NCBI RefSeq assembly: GCF_032854445.1
Contig: NC_088300.1
Location: 28,627,608 to 28,687,607 of the forward strand
From: Liolophura sinensis
Taxonomy: Eukaryota; Mollusca; Polyplacophora; Chitonida; Chitonidae
Reading direction: 5' to 3'
Length of the DNA stretch: 60,000 bases
Every line of letters starts with the position of its first letter. Position 1 is the stretch's first letter. The translations under genes were made by a program, and so were the position numbers. Below are positions 1 to 15,100 of the stretch, one piece after another. The notes under the pieces are model-generated. The model was not told the DNA's origin, ran no database searches, and worked only from the letters and a program-made list of their open reading frames with translations.

Positions 1-53
1 AACATGCACAGTATTTTGAAAACTATTCTACTTAACTTTAAATGAACACTTAC

Positions 54-171
54 ATATTTTCCCAGTTAGGAAGGACTTCATGGCTCCAGAACTTTGCACA
101 GGCCACCCTTTGGTCCTCCTGTTTTAGCTGCTGTTGTAGTTGTTTCTTCTTCTGTCGCAACTCTTTGAGTT
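54..171 (-). CDS. TBC1D14: TBC1D14 coding exon 4 (last one in window)
   Basis: 118 nt. The acceptor is GTATTCAG before AACTCAAAGAG and the donor is GTAAGT at 48-53. It encodes ELKELRQKKKQLQQQLKQED, then QRVACAKFWSHEVLPNWE, matching the helix and LPNWE that precede the TBC domain in TBC1D14. Heptad-like Leu spacing suggests a coiled coil. The exon ends two bases into a codon, so translation must continue in an exon beyond position 1. Confidence 0.9.
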
Positions 172-3100
172 CTGAATACAATTAAAAAGTACATGATGTT
201 AGGAGCAAACAGTATACTTGTTTATTTTTTTAGAGACAAATACAGGGAACTGCTGAAAACATTAAATAGGCAAAATAGTAAACTTGATAGATTTTTCAAG
301 GAAATCAATGTTTAATTTTGCCCCCCCCCCCAAAATCCTGAATGCTTTCTCATTTCAAGTAGCACTTTCACAAAATTACAGATTTTGACACATAATAGTA
401 CATATCCAGATGAAAACAACAATCACTGTCTACAAGGAAAATCTCCCACATTACAGAGGCCCGTAAATGTGCAGGTAATTTACACAAACGCTAGCATAAA
501 GCTATACACTTTAAATATACACATACAGCTTCAGTAGAAAAGGTCATGAGTGAATAGATCATGTAACATTAACAATTAGTCCTGAAGCAAGCCACCATAT
601 TCACACATAATATCCTTGTGAATTGCGTGCAGAATTAACTTGTGAGAGCCTGACCTTTCTTTTTGGCAGCTTCGACCATGGCTTCATACTCCTGTCTGTG
701 CCTCAGCTCCTCCTCTGGTGACTTGGAGGGAAGGTTCCTAATAGACATAAAAATATATGCACTGTTACTGGGGGAAGATTCCTAACACACACAAAAATAT
801 ACACTCACTTGTTGGGGGAAGGTTCCTAACACACACAAAAATATACACCCACTTATTGGGGGAAGATTCCCAACACACACAAAAATATACACCCACTTAT
901 TGGGGGAAGATTCCTAACACACACAAAAATATACATCCACTTATTGGGGGGAGGTTCCTAACACACACAAAAATATACACCCACTTACTGGGGGAAGATT
1001 CCTAACACACACAAAAATATACACCCACTTGTTGGGGGAAGGTTCCTAACACACACAAAAATATACATCCACTTATTGGGGGGAGGTTCCTAACACACAA
1101 AATGTACACCCACTTATTAAGGGAAGATTCCAAACACACACAAAAATATATGCCCACTCACTGATGGGAGGTTCCTAACATATGCAAAAGTATATACACG
1201 CTTACTGATGGGAGGTTCCTAAAACACACAAAAATATACGCACACATATTGAGGGAAGGTTCCTACAACACAGAAAAATATATGCATGCTTACTGAGAGG
1301 AGGTTCCTAAAACTAAAAAAAATATACGCACACATATGAAGGACTTCACTACCTACATGTAGTTTACGTCATGCTGTTCAAAATTCATAATTCCAGATTA
1401 TAAAACCACTGTTCATTGCAAAATGGTTTTACCTAAGGCCAAGGTGTAACCCGCTAGTGCTGGATTCTGACATGCAACCTCAATAGTAGTGAAAGACTAC
1501 TGAAATACCTTACAGCAGAGATTTTGAGTTGATTTGATTGTTGTTTAACGCCATATTCAAGAATTTTGCACTTACATGTATATGACATTGCTTAGTTTTA
1601 TGTGTGAAACAGGAGTGCCCTGGTAAACCACAGACCTTAGGAAAGTAGTTCTTACTGTCACCAAGGCCTCACAAGCACTGTGGGGCTACAAAGTCCTAGT
1701 ACATGGTAGTGCAGAGAAGGTGAAACATGTCAATCTGGATTTCACCTACAGTATCATTAGCAAAATATGTACATGTACATCAGACAATAGCAGCAATAAC
1801 ACTGGAAATATAAACACGGGTTCAACTAATAACAGAAAGGCAAATATATACATATATATAGTGGAGTCTGAAGCAGTATGGCCGATACGGCTATGGTTTT
1901 ATCACTTCATCAAAACAGGTAATTGAAAAAATACAAGGAAGAAAAATACAACAAATCCTAAGTCGAACTAATTTAATGTAGACTGTTGTAGTGTAGACTG
2001 TTCAGCACAAGAAACTAAAATGGATCTGTGTGAAGAATAACAACCCCATAAAACGATTTCTGGGCACCTCCAGCTGTCTAGCATCCGAAAGCTTCAGGGG
2101 AGTAGGCAGAGCTGGGATAGTGCATGGATAGAGCACAGATAGCTATACCACTTTCAAATTACTTCCAATGTGCCTGATAAATAAAGCTTGTGTGTAAACT
2201 TCTTGAAGATTTGCTCTGGTCATGATTTACTCAACTTTGTGTATTTTATTTAATTTGTTTATTTATTTGATTTGTGTTTTACTCCACACTCAATATTTCA
2301 CTTATACAATGGCGGCAAACATTATGGTGGGAGGAAACCAAGCAGAGCCCAAGAGAAACTCACGAATATCCGTAGGCTGCTTGTAGAACTTCCCACTTAA
2401 TGATGGAGAGGACGCCAGCATGAGCTGGACTTGAACTCACACCAAGTACATTGGTGAGAGGTTCCTGGGTCATTGTGCCCAAGGCCCCTTGCATATTTTA
2501 AAACTATTAGATCTACTTTGACTGTCCTTGCATTTACAGTGTATATTTAACACACATGTACAGTGACATACATGTATACTCCACAGCCCTGACAGGACAT
2601 TGACCCTATATATGCCAAGGGAGTGATATAAAGATGGGTTAATATGACAAGACATACACATGTGTGTCATGTGACAATGATAAAAGAATCTAAAGCACTT
2701 TCTGTGATCAAAGTAACCACAGAACTCATAATGAATGGGAAATGCTTCATGTTTTCTAAAATGACTTAGATTCCATTGCTGTCCTGCTAGTGCATGCACA
2801 CCAATTTGCACTCCCATGCAGAAGCTGACAGACTATGGTCTAATGCTATTCCTCCATGTTTACCATTAATCAAGAGATCAATTGGAGTGGTTTTTGTATT
2901 GATCAGCATACCTGGACATAGGTGCACAGACATAAACAGAGTCTTGTACTGGCTGTGTTATGACTACCGGAGAGCTGATAGCCTCACAACGAACCACTGC
3001 TAGCACGCCTAAGGAATGAGGTCCACGTGACAATGTGCCATATTGGCTGGAGCTAAATAGCCACAATGGAATCCCTCATTTTCTTCGGGAAGCAGTCATA

Positions 3101-6100
3101 AAACGTCTGCCTGGCTGCTAACATTGCTCAGTGCAGCAGTACAGGTAGGCCCCATATCTAGCCCACTCCACTAGCACTAATCAATAAACACGCCTGTGAC
3201 GACCAGTCAATGCCCATAATATCCCTCATCTCCTGTCAGCCCAGAACATCTTCACATCGTAGTCACCTTTTTTTACCATGCAGGGAAGACCTTCAAACCA
3301 TCAGAATCTACAGCTAAGTGTTTTCCACGGGTAATATGCCCCAGGAAATGTCTCCTCTGATACTAGTTCCTGTGTTTTTTTTGAGAGCACACTTACATGG
3401 CCTCTCCAGAAGACTTATGTGTGGTAGACAACACAGAATCAATCCTAGCAATATGTGCACATATACATGTAAACATCTGCTGTAACATACATGTTTACAA
3501 ATTTCCTGGTTAGTGCACACATGTACACAAGCCTGGATCAAATTCAAACTTCTAATATTAATCAAATAAACATTTCAATATCCTCTAAATTATGCAACAT
3601 GGAAATAATTAAAGTAGAGAAGGATTCTACATTCTCCTAGTCTGTGTACGCACATCTTGATCAAATTCAAATTTGAACACTGTTCAAATAAATATTCCAA
3701 CATAATTTAAATGATAAAACAAGGAAGTAATTCAAGTCTGGGATGATTCTATTTTCACAATAAAAGACACAAACGCAGTAATACACAAACCATTCTAATC
3801 TGGATGCATCTGCGGCGACATAAAAAGTCTCATCACAATCCCAATGTCATTTATTTTCATCTCTATGAAGACTGTCTTCGCTCATTTTGTTTAAATATCC
3901 CACCTCAGCTGATGGTGCAGGTGAAAATTAAATTTCAACTTGTTACTCATTACCACGTATAATAAGTTTAAATTCAGGTGTTCACAAGAAAGCTGAGAAG
4001 ATCTATGTGAAGTTTTCTATTTCAAGAACAGTCAACATTTGTTACAGCCTGTATAAACATGTAACAAAAAGTAACCACACTGACAGGGAGACAAACTGCA
4101 AGTCTACAGGCTGCATGAAATAAAAGCTACAGATTCTGGTGAAAGTGATGCAATGCTATTGTTGACTTTCTTACAGGTGAAGTTATACATGTAGATATAT
4201 ACTCACTGAGTATATAATACATGTATGTTATCCCAATCTTAACAAGTAGGATCTGAAGTCAGAATCTGCAATATTGTTAATGCAAGACAGGCAATTTCTT
4301 GAGAAGATGAAACCACTAAATCATATGACCCTGTATATGATCTACAAGTACGTCTATGATTATCAGCCCGAAAATGTTTCACCATAAGTACTCCATGTAC
4401 CATGGTCACTGATCCAGCATTAGTCTATTATTCAACACGACTATGCTTAGAGACAGATCATTCGGTTATTGGATGCTCTCAATTCAAGATAAATCAGTTT
4501 CCTTCAAACAAATCAAATCTCCTGGAGAGTTTAGTGATCACGCCTGGTTTGTTCATGATCATAATTACGCTCAACTCCCAAGAGCCGCGTTTCCTGGCTC
4601 CGCCTAAAACCCATCATCAGAAGCCTAAAACAAAGCTCTTATTTCATACGGGCGAGCTTAAGAGATGTATAAACAGCTGGATTTCCGTCCATGTTTACTG
4701 CAGATCAACATGCCTCTTGAGGCAACATTGCCATGTTGGAGGTTATTACTCAGATTGAGTGATGGCAATGACCACACCCCTCTGACAAGCTATCTGCAAA
4801 GGCCCTGTCCCCTCAACACACCAGCCCCTTAATACTGTAAGCAGTAATTAGATGCGATTCTGCCGGTAGTGCACTGATGTAATCCATTACAATAGGCCAG
4901 CTTAAATATCTGGGCTTACTATCTGGATCCAGACACAAACATTATTGGTTTCTCCACAAGAGATAGGGCAGATCAATGCCTGTGTTACATATGATCACTG
5001 GCGCCATCCTGTGTCCTCACCCACAAAATCACACTGCATCAGACAGCACTATGCCATTGGTCCTAGATATACACACGTATGCCGTAAATACGAATATGAG
5101 GCAAGCCACAGCAATATCTTGTACAGGTGTGAACCGTGTGGATATCATCCAACAACTACAGAAGCTGATTGCAAAAGAAGGTCACTAGCAATACCCTGAA
5201 GGGGTTTGTTAAATCCATAAGTAAAATGTTCGTACTTACGATCAAACAATCTACACAGAGCAGCGCAATTTATAAATGGCATTTCCTTATGCAGGAAATC
5301 AAGAGACTACTGGTACGCTGGGCTTCAGATTGCAGAGAAATGTGCACTTACCCAAAGATACAGGGTACGCTAACTAAACTGTTACCCATCAGAGTGTTTT
5401 ATTCAACTTAGAAATGTGCTTTGATCTTTATTTGGAAGGTAGAATGATATCCTACTGGAAAAATGTAAATTTCAGCGCCAAAAATAATAATTTGTGACAT
5501 TTATTTGCTTCTTGAACAGCAATTTTGGGTTGTTTTCTATACACATCCTCATTTTAAATGACCAGTGCTGTGTGTACCCCATATAGTTGTGATGCACACA
5601 TTATCACTACAGACAAGAAGGAAAAACTTCGTTTAAAATTAAAAGAATGATGTAGGTTAAAATCTAAAATTAAAACTCAAGACATTCAGTGTAAATACAG
5701 CTGAGAGTAGTCAGCAGGCACAGACCTGTGTAATACCCTGTTCAACAGCAGGTTGACTTCCTGTCTGAGGTAAATGTAGTGTAATGGGAAGATGTCAAGG
5801 TCAGCCATATTTAGAATTAACATCACAAAATGCACAATACATCACATGTTTGCCCACATGAGCTTGTCGGGACAATGTAGAGGCCAAATAACCAGTAACC
5901 AGGTGGAAAAAAAAAAAGAAAAAGCCCAGGAGAATGCCTGCACACAACGTGGTGTGACGGAGCTCATTCTACCTCATCTTTACACCCAGCATCTCCATTT
6001 AGATTCTTCTGAGGCAAACTACATGTACGTCGTTTCGTCTTTTTCTAAAATTGCGTGACATTTCTTTAAGAGCCACACGTCAGAAAGTTTAAAGGCAGAA

Positions 6101-9100
6101 ATAGGCAAGCGATACAGTACGAGGCCTGTATACAGTGAGCTCATCCATTGTAGACTGTGTGCTGAGAGACAGGTCTGTGTTGGTGGGGCTGTATCACAGA
6201 GACACCAGTGTTAGGATAATTACACTCGACTTCTCCCCACTCCACACAACACCTGACATTTACCCACAGAGCAGAGATCAAACACAGAGTGAGAAAAAAG
6301 TACATTTAGTTCTGAAGCAAAAAACATAGGGAAATATCTGTCTGAACAAATCTCGACAACTTGCACCTTCTACTCTCTTCCTTCACTCTCAGGTATTATG
6401 TCAACCGTATCATTGTGTTACAATCGCCAAGTTCAAGCGATGACATATGAACTCTTAACACCTTCAAAAGGTGTTTTTATTTTCGCTGTTGATTAATCCT
6501 AGATTTACATATGATGGCAGTCAGTTTCATGAGTGGAGGACAACAGTGCTCTGGGGAAAACCACTGGAAAGTAACAAAAGTAGCTGCTGTAATGGCAGGT
6601 GATTTACATGAATCTGGATATTCAACCAAAAACACTTACATTGGGCGGTTTTCAAGAATTAAGGCAGTTGTGGAAAGAACCTCGATGTCTTGCTTTTTGG
6701 TTCGGCCATAGTTTTCTGTGGTGTTTGTTTTCTGTTTGGCCTGATAATCTTCCAAAACTTGGTTTGCATCTTTCTTCTCCGACTCTTTGGGTGGGATTCG
6801 ACCAAACAACTTCCAGCCTGGAGCGCTCTGATATGCAGCATTCACATCTTTGGGCTTCCGTGAAAACAAGTTTCTACAAAGAGACAAGGACAGGGAATAT
6901 GTTCAAACTGTTTGTTTACAGTTTCTTACACTGAGCATGTGAGTCAAGTTAAAATGAACCTACATCATCGTACAGTTTGCATGCAAGCCTACTTGAACAT
7001 AACATGAACAAGCTACCATTGCTGATGTTGATCACTAATAGATATTTTGACTATTTTACAATATAAATACACAGTTGACCACATGGGCCGACACTACCAT
7101 CAGTTTTGTTGTGACAACATTCCTAAAACGATCATGATGATCATGAACATGCCACATGTGTATTTTAATACGTAATTTGGCTGCCAGATAGTCTGAACCT
7201 TGTTTTAATCTGATGACAAATCTGAGATGAAACAAAACAACCTATACTATATCTACCTGTAAATGTGTGTATGATACATGATTGTCAGTTCTAACAGGTA
7301 CATGTACATGCAGTCAGACATGGTGTACACACAGTCACTCTGGAGTACATCCAGAGGCTACAGTACACATAGTGGCTATACAGGTGTGCACACAACAGCC
7401 AATATATACACACCCTGATTTACACATACATGTACATTTATTTATTTAATAAAGGTGTTTTACATCGAACTCAAAGAGTATTTCACTTATATAACCATAT
7501 ACATGTACAGTACATGCACAGTGCACTCACAGTGTGTAAGTGTGCACATACCATCTACATGTACACACGTGGTATTGTGGTTCATGGAAAATGCTGCTTG
7601 ACACTCACACCAGGAACATGCCCATCCAGATCCATAGGTCAACCAGAATAAATAGAACCCCACAAAATTCCTAAATCTACATGTATTATTAGCCGATAGG
7701 AAATGTAAAACTAAACCTGCCATGCACACAGTACAATTCAAACATGTGCATGTATGTAGATGTGGATGAACCGTTTAGAAGCATGACCGAGCTGTGAAAG
7801 TGTTCATCATCATGGAAACATCAATAGCCCTTGTGTGTAGATTGTACAATTAAGCTATTGGTTTATACAAGAGCTGTTTATGGGTTGTTTACCTTATTCT
7901 CTGGAGCCTAAATGAAAACTGCAGTGCCACACATATGCTTTGTAAACATGAGTATGACAGTGAGAGATAAAGTATCTCCTAAACCATCAATGCACCAAGC
8001 TATATTTATGTGGAGTATATGGTACATGTATATACTATAACACAGAAAAATGGACTGACACCCTGGCAAATCCAAGGGTTTTATAGCTTCGGGCTATGCA
8101 TTTACAAATGTATGTATTCATGTACCGTACTGTACAAGTTTATCCTTAAAGGATATTGAAGGTCCCTCATGATAATGCCGTTCTGATGAATACTGCAAAA
8201 GTTAACATAAGAGGTAAAGAAACATTCAGAATGCAGAAAAAAAGTAAATAAAGAGCATATGAGACACTCAATGTAAAGGCCTGCTTGGAGAAAGGATTGA
8301 AACTGCATGTACATAATAGCAAATGTTGTGACAACCAAGGCCTATAGACAGATGTACATGCAAGCTTCACTGAGCTGGAAAACAGTATCTTTCACGGTTC
8401 TGACGAATAGACTGGAATGTTGTCTGTAGTTGTTTGCATTTTTCGTCTTGCTCTCTCAGTACACATTAATCAGTGAAGAAATCAGAAATAATAAAGACAC
8501 ACATCCCTCTAACCTGAGGTTTATACATATACCTGAGCTGAACAAATTGGTTAACTCTCAGAAAAAAAATACTCTGTGTAATAAGCTGAATATTGTCAAC
8601 TCTGGCATAAAGAAAAACCAACTAGTGCTGAAAAACATCATGAAGCTGTATTTGAATTGGAAATCTAATTACTAGCACTTTTTTGTTTAATGAAGACAGG
8701 GGAATTTAGCCCATGGCCAAAATTAATGTAGTCATGCACACAAACAGTGGAATGTTTAAACAGAATGCTTGTATTCACCTCCAACTACATGTATGCAGTA
8801 CAGTTAAAGATGCTAGACATGTCGTCTTGCATTCAGCCATAATTACAACACCCACTTCATCTGTTCTACTTAATTCATCCCATCATAGAGAGATTAACCT
8901 TCTCATCAAATATGACAAAGGGGCACTCATCCCTTACTGCCGAGATTGCGATTTATATGCCAACAGCACTCTGGTGAATATGGCACATCATGTACATGTA
9001 TATATAGCTACCAAATTAAATGTATAAGGAAAGAGGCAAAAGACACTGAAAATAAAAAAAAAAACATGTACACGTAGTGTACCTACAAGTGTATGTAATA

Positions 9101-12100
9101 ACCAGTTCAAACACTACAACAAAGGACACCATAGTATGAAACACTTCCCAATAAAAGTGACTTTTGGTGCTCACACTTTTTCCAGAAAGAAATATCACTC
9201 TACATCTCCCAAAAATGCAAAATACCCTTTCAAGGTAAGTAACACTCTCAGAATGAGGAAAAATGAGTACTTTAGTCATGGTCTCATGGATGAAATGCCA
9301 AATACATATACAGTATTAGATGTATGCTATGTATGTACGCGTACACTGTCTTCTGGTTGTACATGTATACACATTAACCTGTACATCCTGCAGAACGCAT
9401 GATGGCAGGAAGCATTTATCCCAAAGAGACAGGCTACTGGCCAGTGAACTTGTACTAGCTGGTCACATACTATATTATAGTAAAAGGTCACAGTGGACCT
9501 TTCCTGACCACACAAGCCTCAGGTGATAAGTCGCTGATAATGTACATGTACCTAAAACAATTCAACAGCAATCTCATCTCAAGTGGTCAGTTGTCAGCCA
9601 GCTCTCAAACCAATGGTTACACTGTTGTCAGCCAGCTCTCATGCCAATGGTTACACTAAAGGCTGACTGTCAAATCAAAATAAAGTTAATGATAAACCAC
9701 CATGGCCTCTGTGTTTGCTCATTCACTGGTCAGCTAGAGGAAAATTACATGACCCTGGCTAACCACCTTGTCAAAGCCATGGACACTGATTCACATTAGT
9801 TCCCAAGGCAACAAATTGAATATCTGAGCTTTTCAGTTGTACAAGTGGAACTGATTGATCTGCCCCACACCACACATGTAGGTGGTGACACTCTGGCCAG
9901 GGGAGATCACTGAAAGTACTGCGATAAAAAATCACTCAAAAACTGGATTTTTAAAGAAAAATACAGGTGACAAATTGTTTGTTTATTTTTTTCATGCTGA
10001 CACATACATTTTTTTATATAGGATGTACATGTAAATCATACCGTTTAAGACACATTCCTTAGCTAAATCTCAGAATCTGGCAAATGAATCAGTCATGGAC
10101 GAAATTTTAGGTCACATACATGTACAGTAGCTGCACACCTCAGCTGGTTTTAACAGTAAAATCTGTGAACTCACTTTAGCATTACATCTAAAATTGACAA
10201 TTTTACACATTACACACACAAAAAGCTTGTGCATGCATAATTAATTCCCACTTTCATCAATTGCAGTGTTTGTGTACTGCAGATACTGTATGTTTTATGA
10301 GCACACATACACAGATAATTGTGATGTAATAAAGGGAAGAATTAATGAGTTCACAGCTTTGGGTCGTCTTGATACAGGAGTTTTATGGGAAGGAGTTTTA
10401 CAAGTTCCCTACTGAGTAAACAACCAGGCCCTGTTCCAACTCACTCTTTATCACTTTCATACATGTACACATTTATGAGTTACAGCCCTTAGATAAATCT
10501 TGGGAGTTTTGTTTTCCTTGATCATCAGGAAATATCTGTATGTGCTGCCTGGGAATATTGATTCCAGAAACCTGGTGACTAATGTACACATGCAAGCCAA
10601 TACAGATTCATGCATTCCACTCTTGTTAAGCCTTCAGTCCACCTGCCTACATGTACATGCAGTTCAGGTGAGACGTACTGGCTAAGAAGGCTTTATTTAT
10701 ACCAGGTGGAACAACATTGTTTGGTACAGCAGAATACGTATCACACAACTGCTGATTATACACACCTGTATTTTGAATGACATTTTAATTATCTTCTACT
10801 GATTCAAAGGATTGTAATCACAAACGTAAGATGATTAAAGACAATGCTCAACAGTAATACAGAACTACCAAGGTCAAAAGGAGTGTTACACTGTGACACA
10901 AAAACCTATACTGGCCTATTACATGTAGTTTGACAGGTTAAATACATGTATACTAATATGAATGTCAACAAACCTGTTCCAATTAGTTGCGGTCCAGAGA
11001 GGTGGAGAAGATTGTGCATGATTATTATCATGACAGAGCATTACATTTTTTTCGTTTCATGATCTGCCTTTATCACATACATGTATGTTAACTAAATATT
11101 TCTCCATAAGCCATATAAAGTCCTTCATAATTGTCCAAAGTGGAGGTGTTAATAACTGCATAGCTATTCACTTGTTTCAAATTTGTTCACTTGTTACAAA
11201 GAAAATACCCTCATGGTCACACTGATCAATCCACTTGCATGTTCTCAACACCTTCGTGTATCCAAATTGCTACGGTTACATGTGCATCCAAAATGCTACT
11301 GTTACATGTGCATCCAAATTGCTACTGTTACATGGTTACATGTGCCTGCTGTTGTTACTGTTGCTGAGGTAATCTGAAATGCAAAGACTAACCATAAACT
11401 TTACGCTGTAACTAAACCTTAAATGTCAAACTATGACCATAAAAAGCAAGAGCATAAACATGAATTGCACACCTAAGGTGTTTCACACATACACAATGAA
11501 GGAGGAATCTGTTCAACATCACCGCTTTGCCATTACTACATGTACCTTCACCTTCAAGTGATGCAGGGGGTCAGAGGTTATGTACATATAACACTCCCAT
11601 TTAAACTATGGTAAGTTGTACAGCTGAAGTGTTGTGTGAGATGGAGTATGGAGGTGGCAGACATTTCACTGTCCATAGATGACAGATCAATGTAATCTCA
11701 AACCCTGCTTGACCCCCACCCCTAGCTAATTAATCATGCTGATATCTGGCCAAAACAAGATTAACTTTTTCCACACTTACATGAACTGCATGATAAAATC
11801 AATGGGAGGCTTGTTCATGTCTATGTACTTACAATGCTCTGGACTACACGTCATACAAAATGAAGTAACAACAAGAATTGACTTTTTTTGATGTGCATTC
11901 AAATGAATATAGGAGTGCATAGTTGCTTTTGGAGTTATACATCATAACATGTATATCCCGATCAATACTGTTCCTAAATCAGAAGAGAGCAACACCTTTG
12001 CTCAAATCTTCCCAATTCCAAATCAAATGTGCAAAATGAAGTACTACATGTATATATGTATTTACACCATTTTTTGAAGTCCCTAAAACCTGTCTGACCC

Positions 12101-15100
12101 AATTTGAGTGAACTCTTGAAGTACTCTGCTCTTTGGTCAGACAGTACATCCAAACTGCGCCATGTATATTGACGCATAAGAAGCCCAAGTGTGTGATTTG
12201 GAAACCCCATGATCTTTTGTCATGTGAGCTTAACTTATCAGCCAAATCAAATTAAGGTGAAAAGGTTATGGTGAAAAGAATATCTGTTACCTCCAACATT
12301 CAGGTAACGATACATGTATGATATGTACAGATTTGTGTACATTTGTGCATACATATCAGATACATATACATGTACGTGATACAATATAAATTACACATAT
12401 TACTTTATCTCAAATTTACACGTATTTTTTTTACACAGACACATGTACTGATCAAATACAAATACATGTCTGAAAGTTGATTTTTCACCGCCCCCAAATA
12501 TTTACAGTGGATGGGCTAGTGTCATGCAGAAGTAAAAAAAAAAAAAAAAAAAAAAACACTTGTAACAGAGTGGTTACTGTGGAATGCAGAAATGCTAAAA
12601 GATGAAGTACATGTACATGTAATTCTACAATGTGCAATACTATGCTGTCACATTATATCCAGTTATGTTCGTGTATGTTCCAGCATTCCATCTACACTCA
12701 CTAACTGGTAAGATGGCTTTATTATCTATACATGTGACTATTATAACCTGGCTACAGTCAGGTCACTGGGGGGTAGAGATTAATGTGGGCTAGCCTCAGG
12801 TGCAAAGTCCTCAGGATTAAAACGTTAAGAGTCTCATGTTAGAGAGGCATGGACGTGAAACAGTCTTAACACTGCTTGTGGCTTTAAGATTAGAATCATA
12901 TAGTGGAAAACAACATAGCCAAACATGCAGCACTCAAGAAAGAAGACAACTGCAGCCTGTGGCACATCATTTCCCTTATTCTTGTAATCTCCAGGAATGC
13001 ACTTGTATGCATGCATGTACCCTCGTGAGCAGAGGAATAGCCTAGCACTTAAATAAATGTATTATGTCTTCTTGCTTTTCACATCATTATCTATTGCTAA
13101 AAAAGGGAAACGTACTGTACAATGTACAAAGAAAAAGTGTAATGACACATGATTTATTTATTTATTTTATTTATTTGATTGGTGTTTTACGCCGTACTTA
13201 AGAATATTTTACTTATACTACAGCGGCCACCGGGCAGAGCCCAGGGGAAACCCCAACCATCCGCAGGTTGCTGACAACACCTTCCTACGTACGGCCGGAG
13301 AGGAATCCAGCATGAGCTGTACTTGAACTCACAGCGACCCCATTGGTGAGAAGCTCCTGGGTCATTACGCTGTGCTAGTGCACTAACCAAATGAGCCACG
13401 GAGGCCCCAATGGCACACAAAGAAAGGATAATAAAAAAGGTAATGACAAAAATATTGCTAACTGACATTATCAAATATTTTTCAGGATATTGGATATTTT
13501 TCAAACTAACAAACTCAATCTCTGATGAGTAATATGATATCTCATTCAATTATACGACCTGTATGATTTGTTTAGCAATAAAAGATAGATCATACATGTA
13601 CATTAGCATATAGACTATTTTAATATTACTCCAACCACAATGAACTGGCTTTTCACACATAGATTTACATAAACACATACATGAGGATATGTAACATTGG
13701 CCAAAAACTACAGTGCATAATGGCAATACATGATCCAGCCACACATTTAATCCAAACTGTGCGACAATGTGCAGGAAATTAAACCCTACCATGAACATGT
13801 ATATTAAATCTGGTTTGCGAAACACAAACATGAATCTCTCAACCAAAACGTGTTCAGGTGGAGAAAAATTAAGAGGAGAAGGGCAAAAAGAAGAAAAAAG
13901 ATCAGGTAAAAAAAAAACCCTACATATTAGCTTGATGAACACCACAGGGGGCTTAACGCAGTGGAGCGAATCAATCAGCCTCGTCACAGTAAAACAATTA
14001 CCTGTTCAAGACAACATGCAGGCATAGCCTGAAGTATGTAAAGAAATAACTGTCTGTTCAATACCTTACTTTGTCTCTCAGGGGATCACAAAAAGTTAGA
14101 GGATGAAGCAGTGTAGGAAAACAAGTAAATACCCAACATAATAGTTTGCTCTCCTACACCTTAATAACTATCAGGTTTAAAAATTTTGCTCTGTCCTGTA
14201 TGTACATGTACACTGAGCATCCACTGTATGGACATATAGGTACTTATACAAAGACATAAATTTACCATAAGATTTGCCTGTCTTACATACATATACATGT
14301 TTTATTAATGTAATCTTCACACCGAAACTGGATTTAAGCGGGTAAAGCGCAATCCAAACTCTAGAGCTTGCACCTCATGAAAGCAGAAGGCCTACAGATT
14401 TTATTTTTTTAATCTTGGAAAGTATGAGCTTTCCTGAACACAAACATCCACTTAGATTCTAAGGTCAGTCTGTGTCTTGGTTCAATTAACTCATTCAGCC
14501 AAATGGCCAATAGCAAGATCTAATTTGGTGCATGCAAAACCCAGCTGATTTTATGTCCAGCATATTCTCCAAATGTTAATTAGAAAACATCTTATCCACA
14601 GTGCTGTCTTTGTTTCAATTTAGATTTCAAATTGCACTGAAGAACTTAAACAAGTACAGGAATATAGATCTACATTTAGAGCTTTTCTCTTTTCCAGGTT
14701 GACATCAGTGGAGATACATGTAAGTGTTCGTTTTATCAACTTTATGCACAGTTTACATATTCTCGTGATGTTCAAAAATAATCAAATATATAAAATAATA
14801 AAAACATTTTTACTTCCCAGTAATAAAACAAAATACAAAAACAATTCTCTTTGGTTCTTTATACACTGAACAAGTAAAAGACAACTGTCAAGTGGTGACA
14901 AGCACATTTATTTTTTCACAAAAAGTTTGAAGCTTTCACTTCACTACACCTTCAATATAAATGAACTTGTCCTGCCTTGCATGAAGACACAGCCAAAGGC
15001 TTGTCAGTGAGTCATGTGCAATCATCTATTCCTTTATCAGTATCTTCTCCTCTCCAATATTGGAGTTAAGGTCTAACCACTCCGCATCAAGGCAGTATTA

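Larger units (their letters stand above)
738..6639 (-). other. TBC1D14 intron 2
   Basis: Holds the splice-junction minisatellite (to 1338), a degraded second-family SINE (1528-1702) and a SINE copy (2255-2489). A patch at about 4.38-5.35 kb has more CpG than its surroundings and could be regulatory. I see no coding exon. Open frames here lack any recognisable protein and are mostly started in TACATGTA-rich sequence. Confidence 0.6.

Noticed and set aside
757-1005. 82-codon plus-strand open frame with repeating THTKIYTHLL / NTHKNIH segments
   Set aside because: It is the 44-bp minisatellite read through. The unit is not a multiple of three, so the frame changes in each copy. The array also lies antisense inside a TBC1D14 intron.
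13550-13987. 145-codon minus-strand frame with hydrophobic stretches
   Set aside because: No recognisable family. Hydrophobicity comes from A/T-rich intron read as Phe/Ile/Leu codons. No splice or start context.
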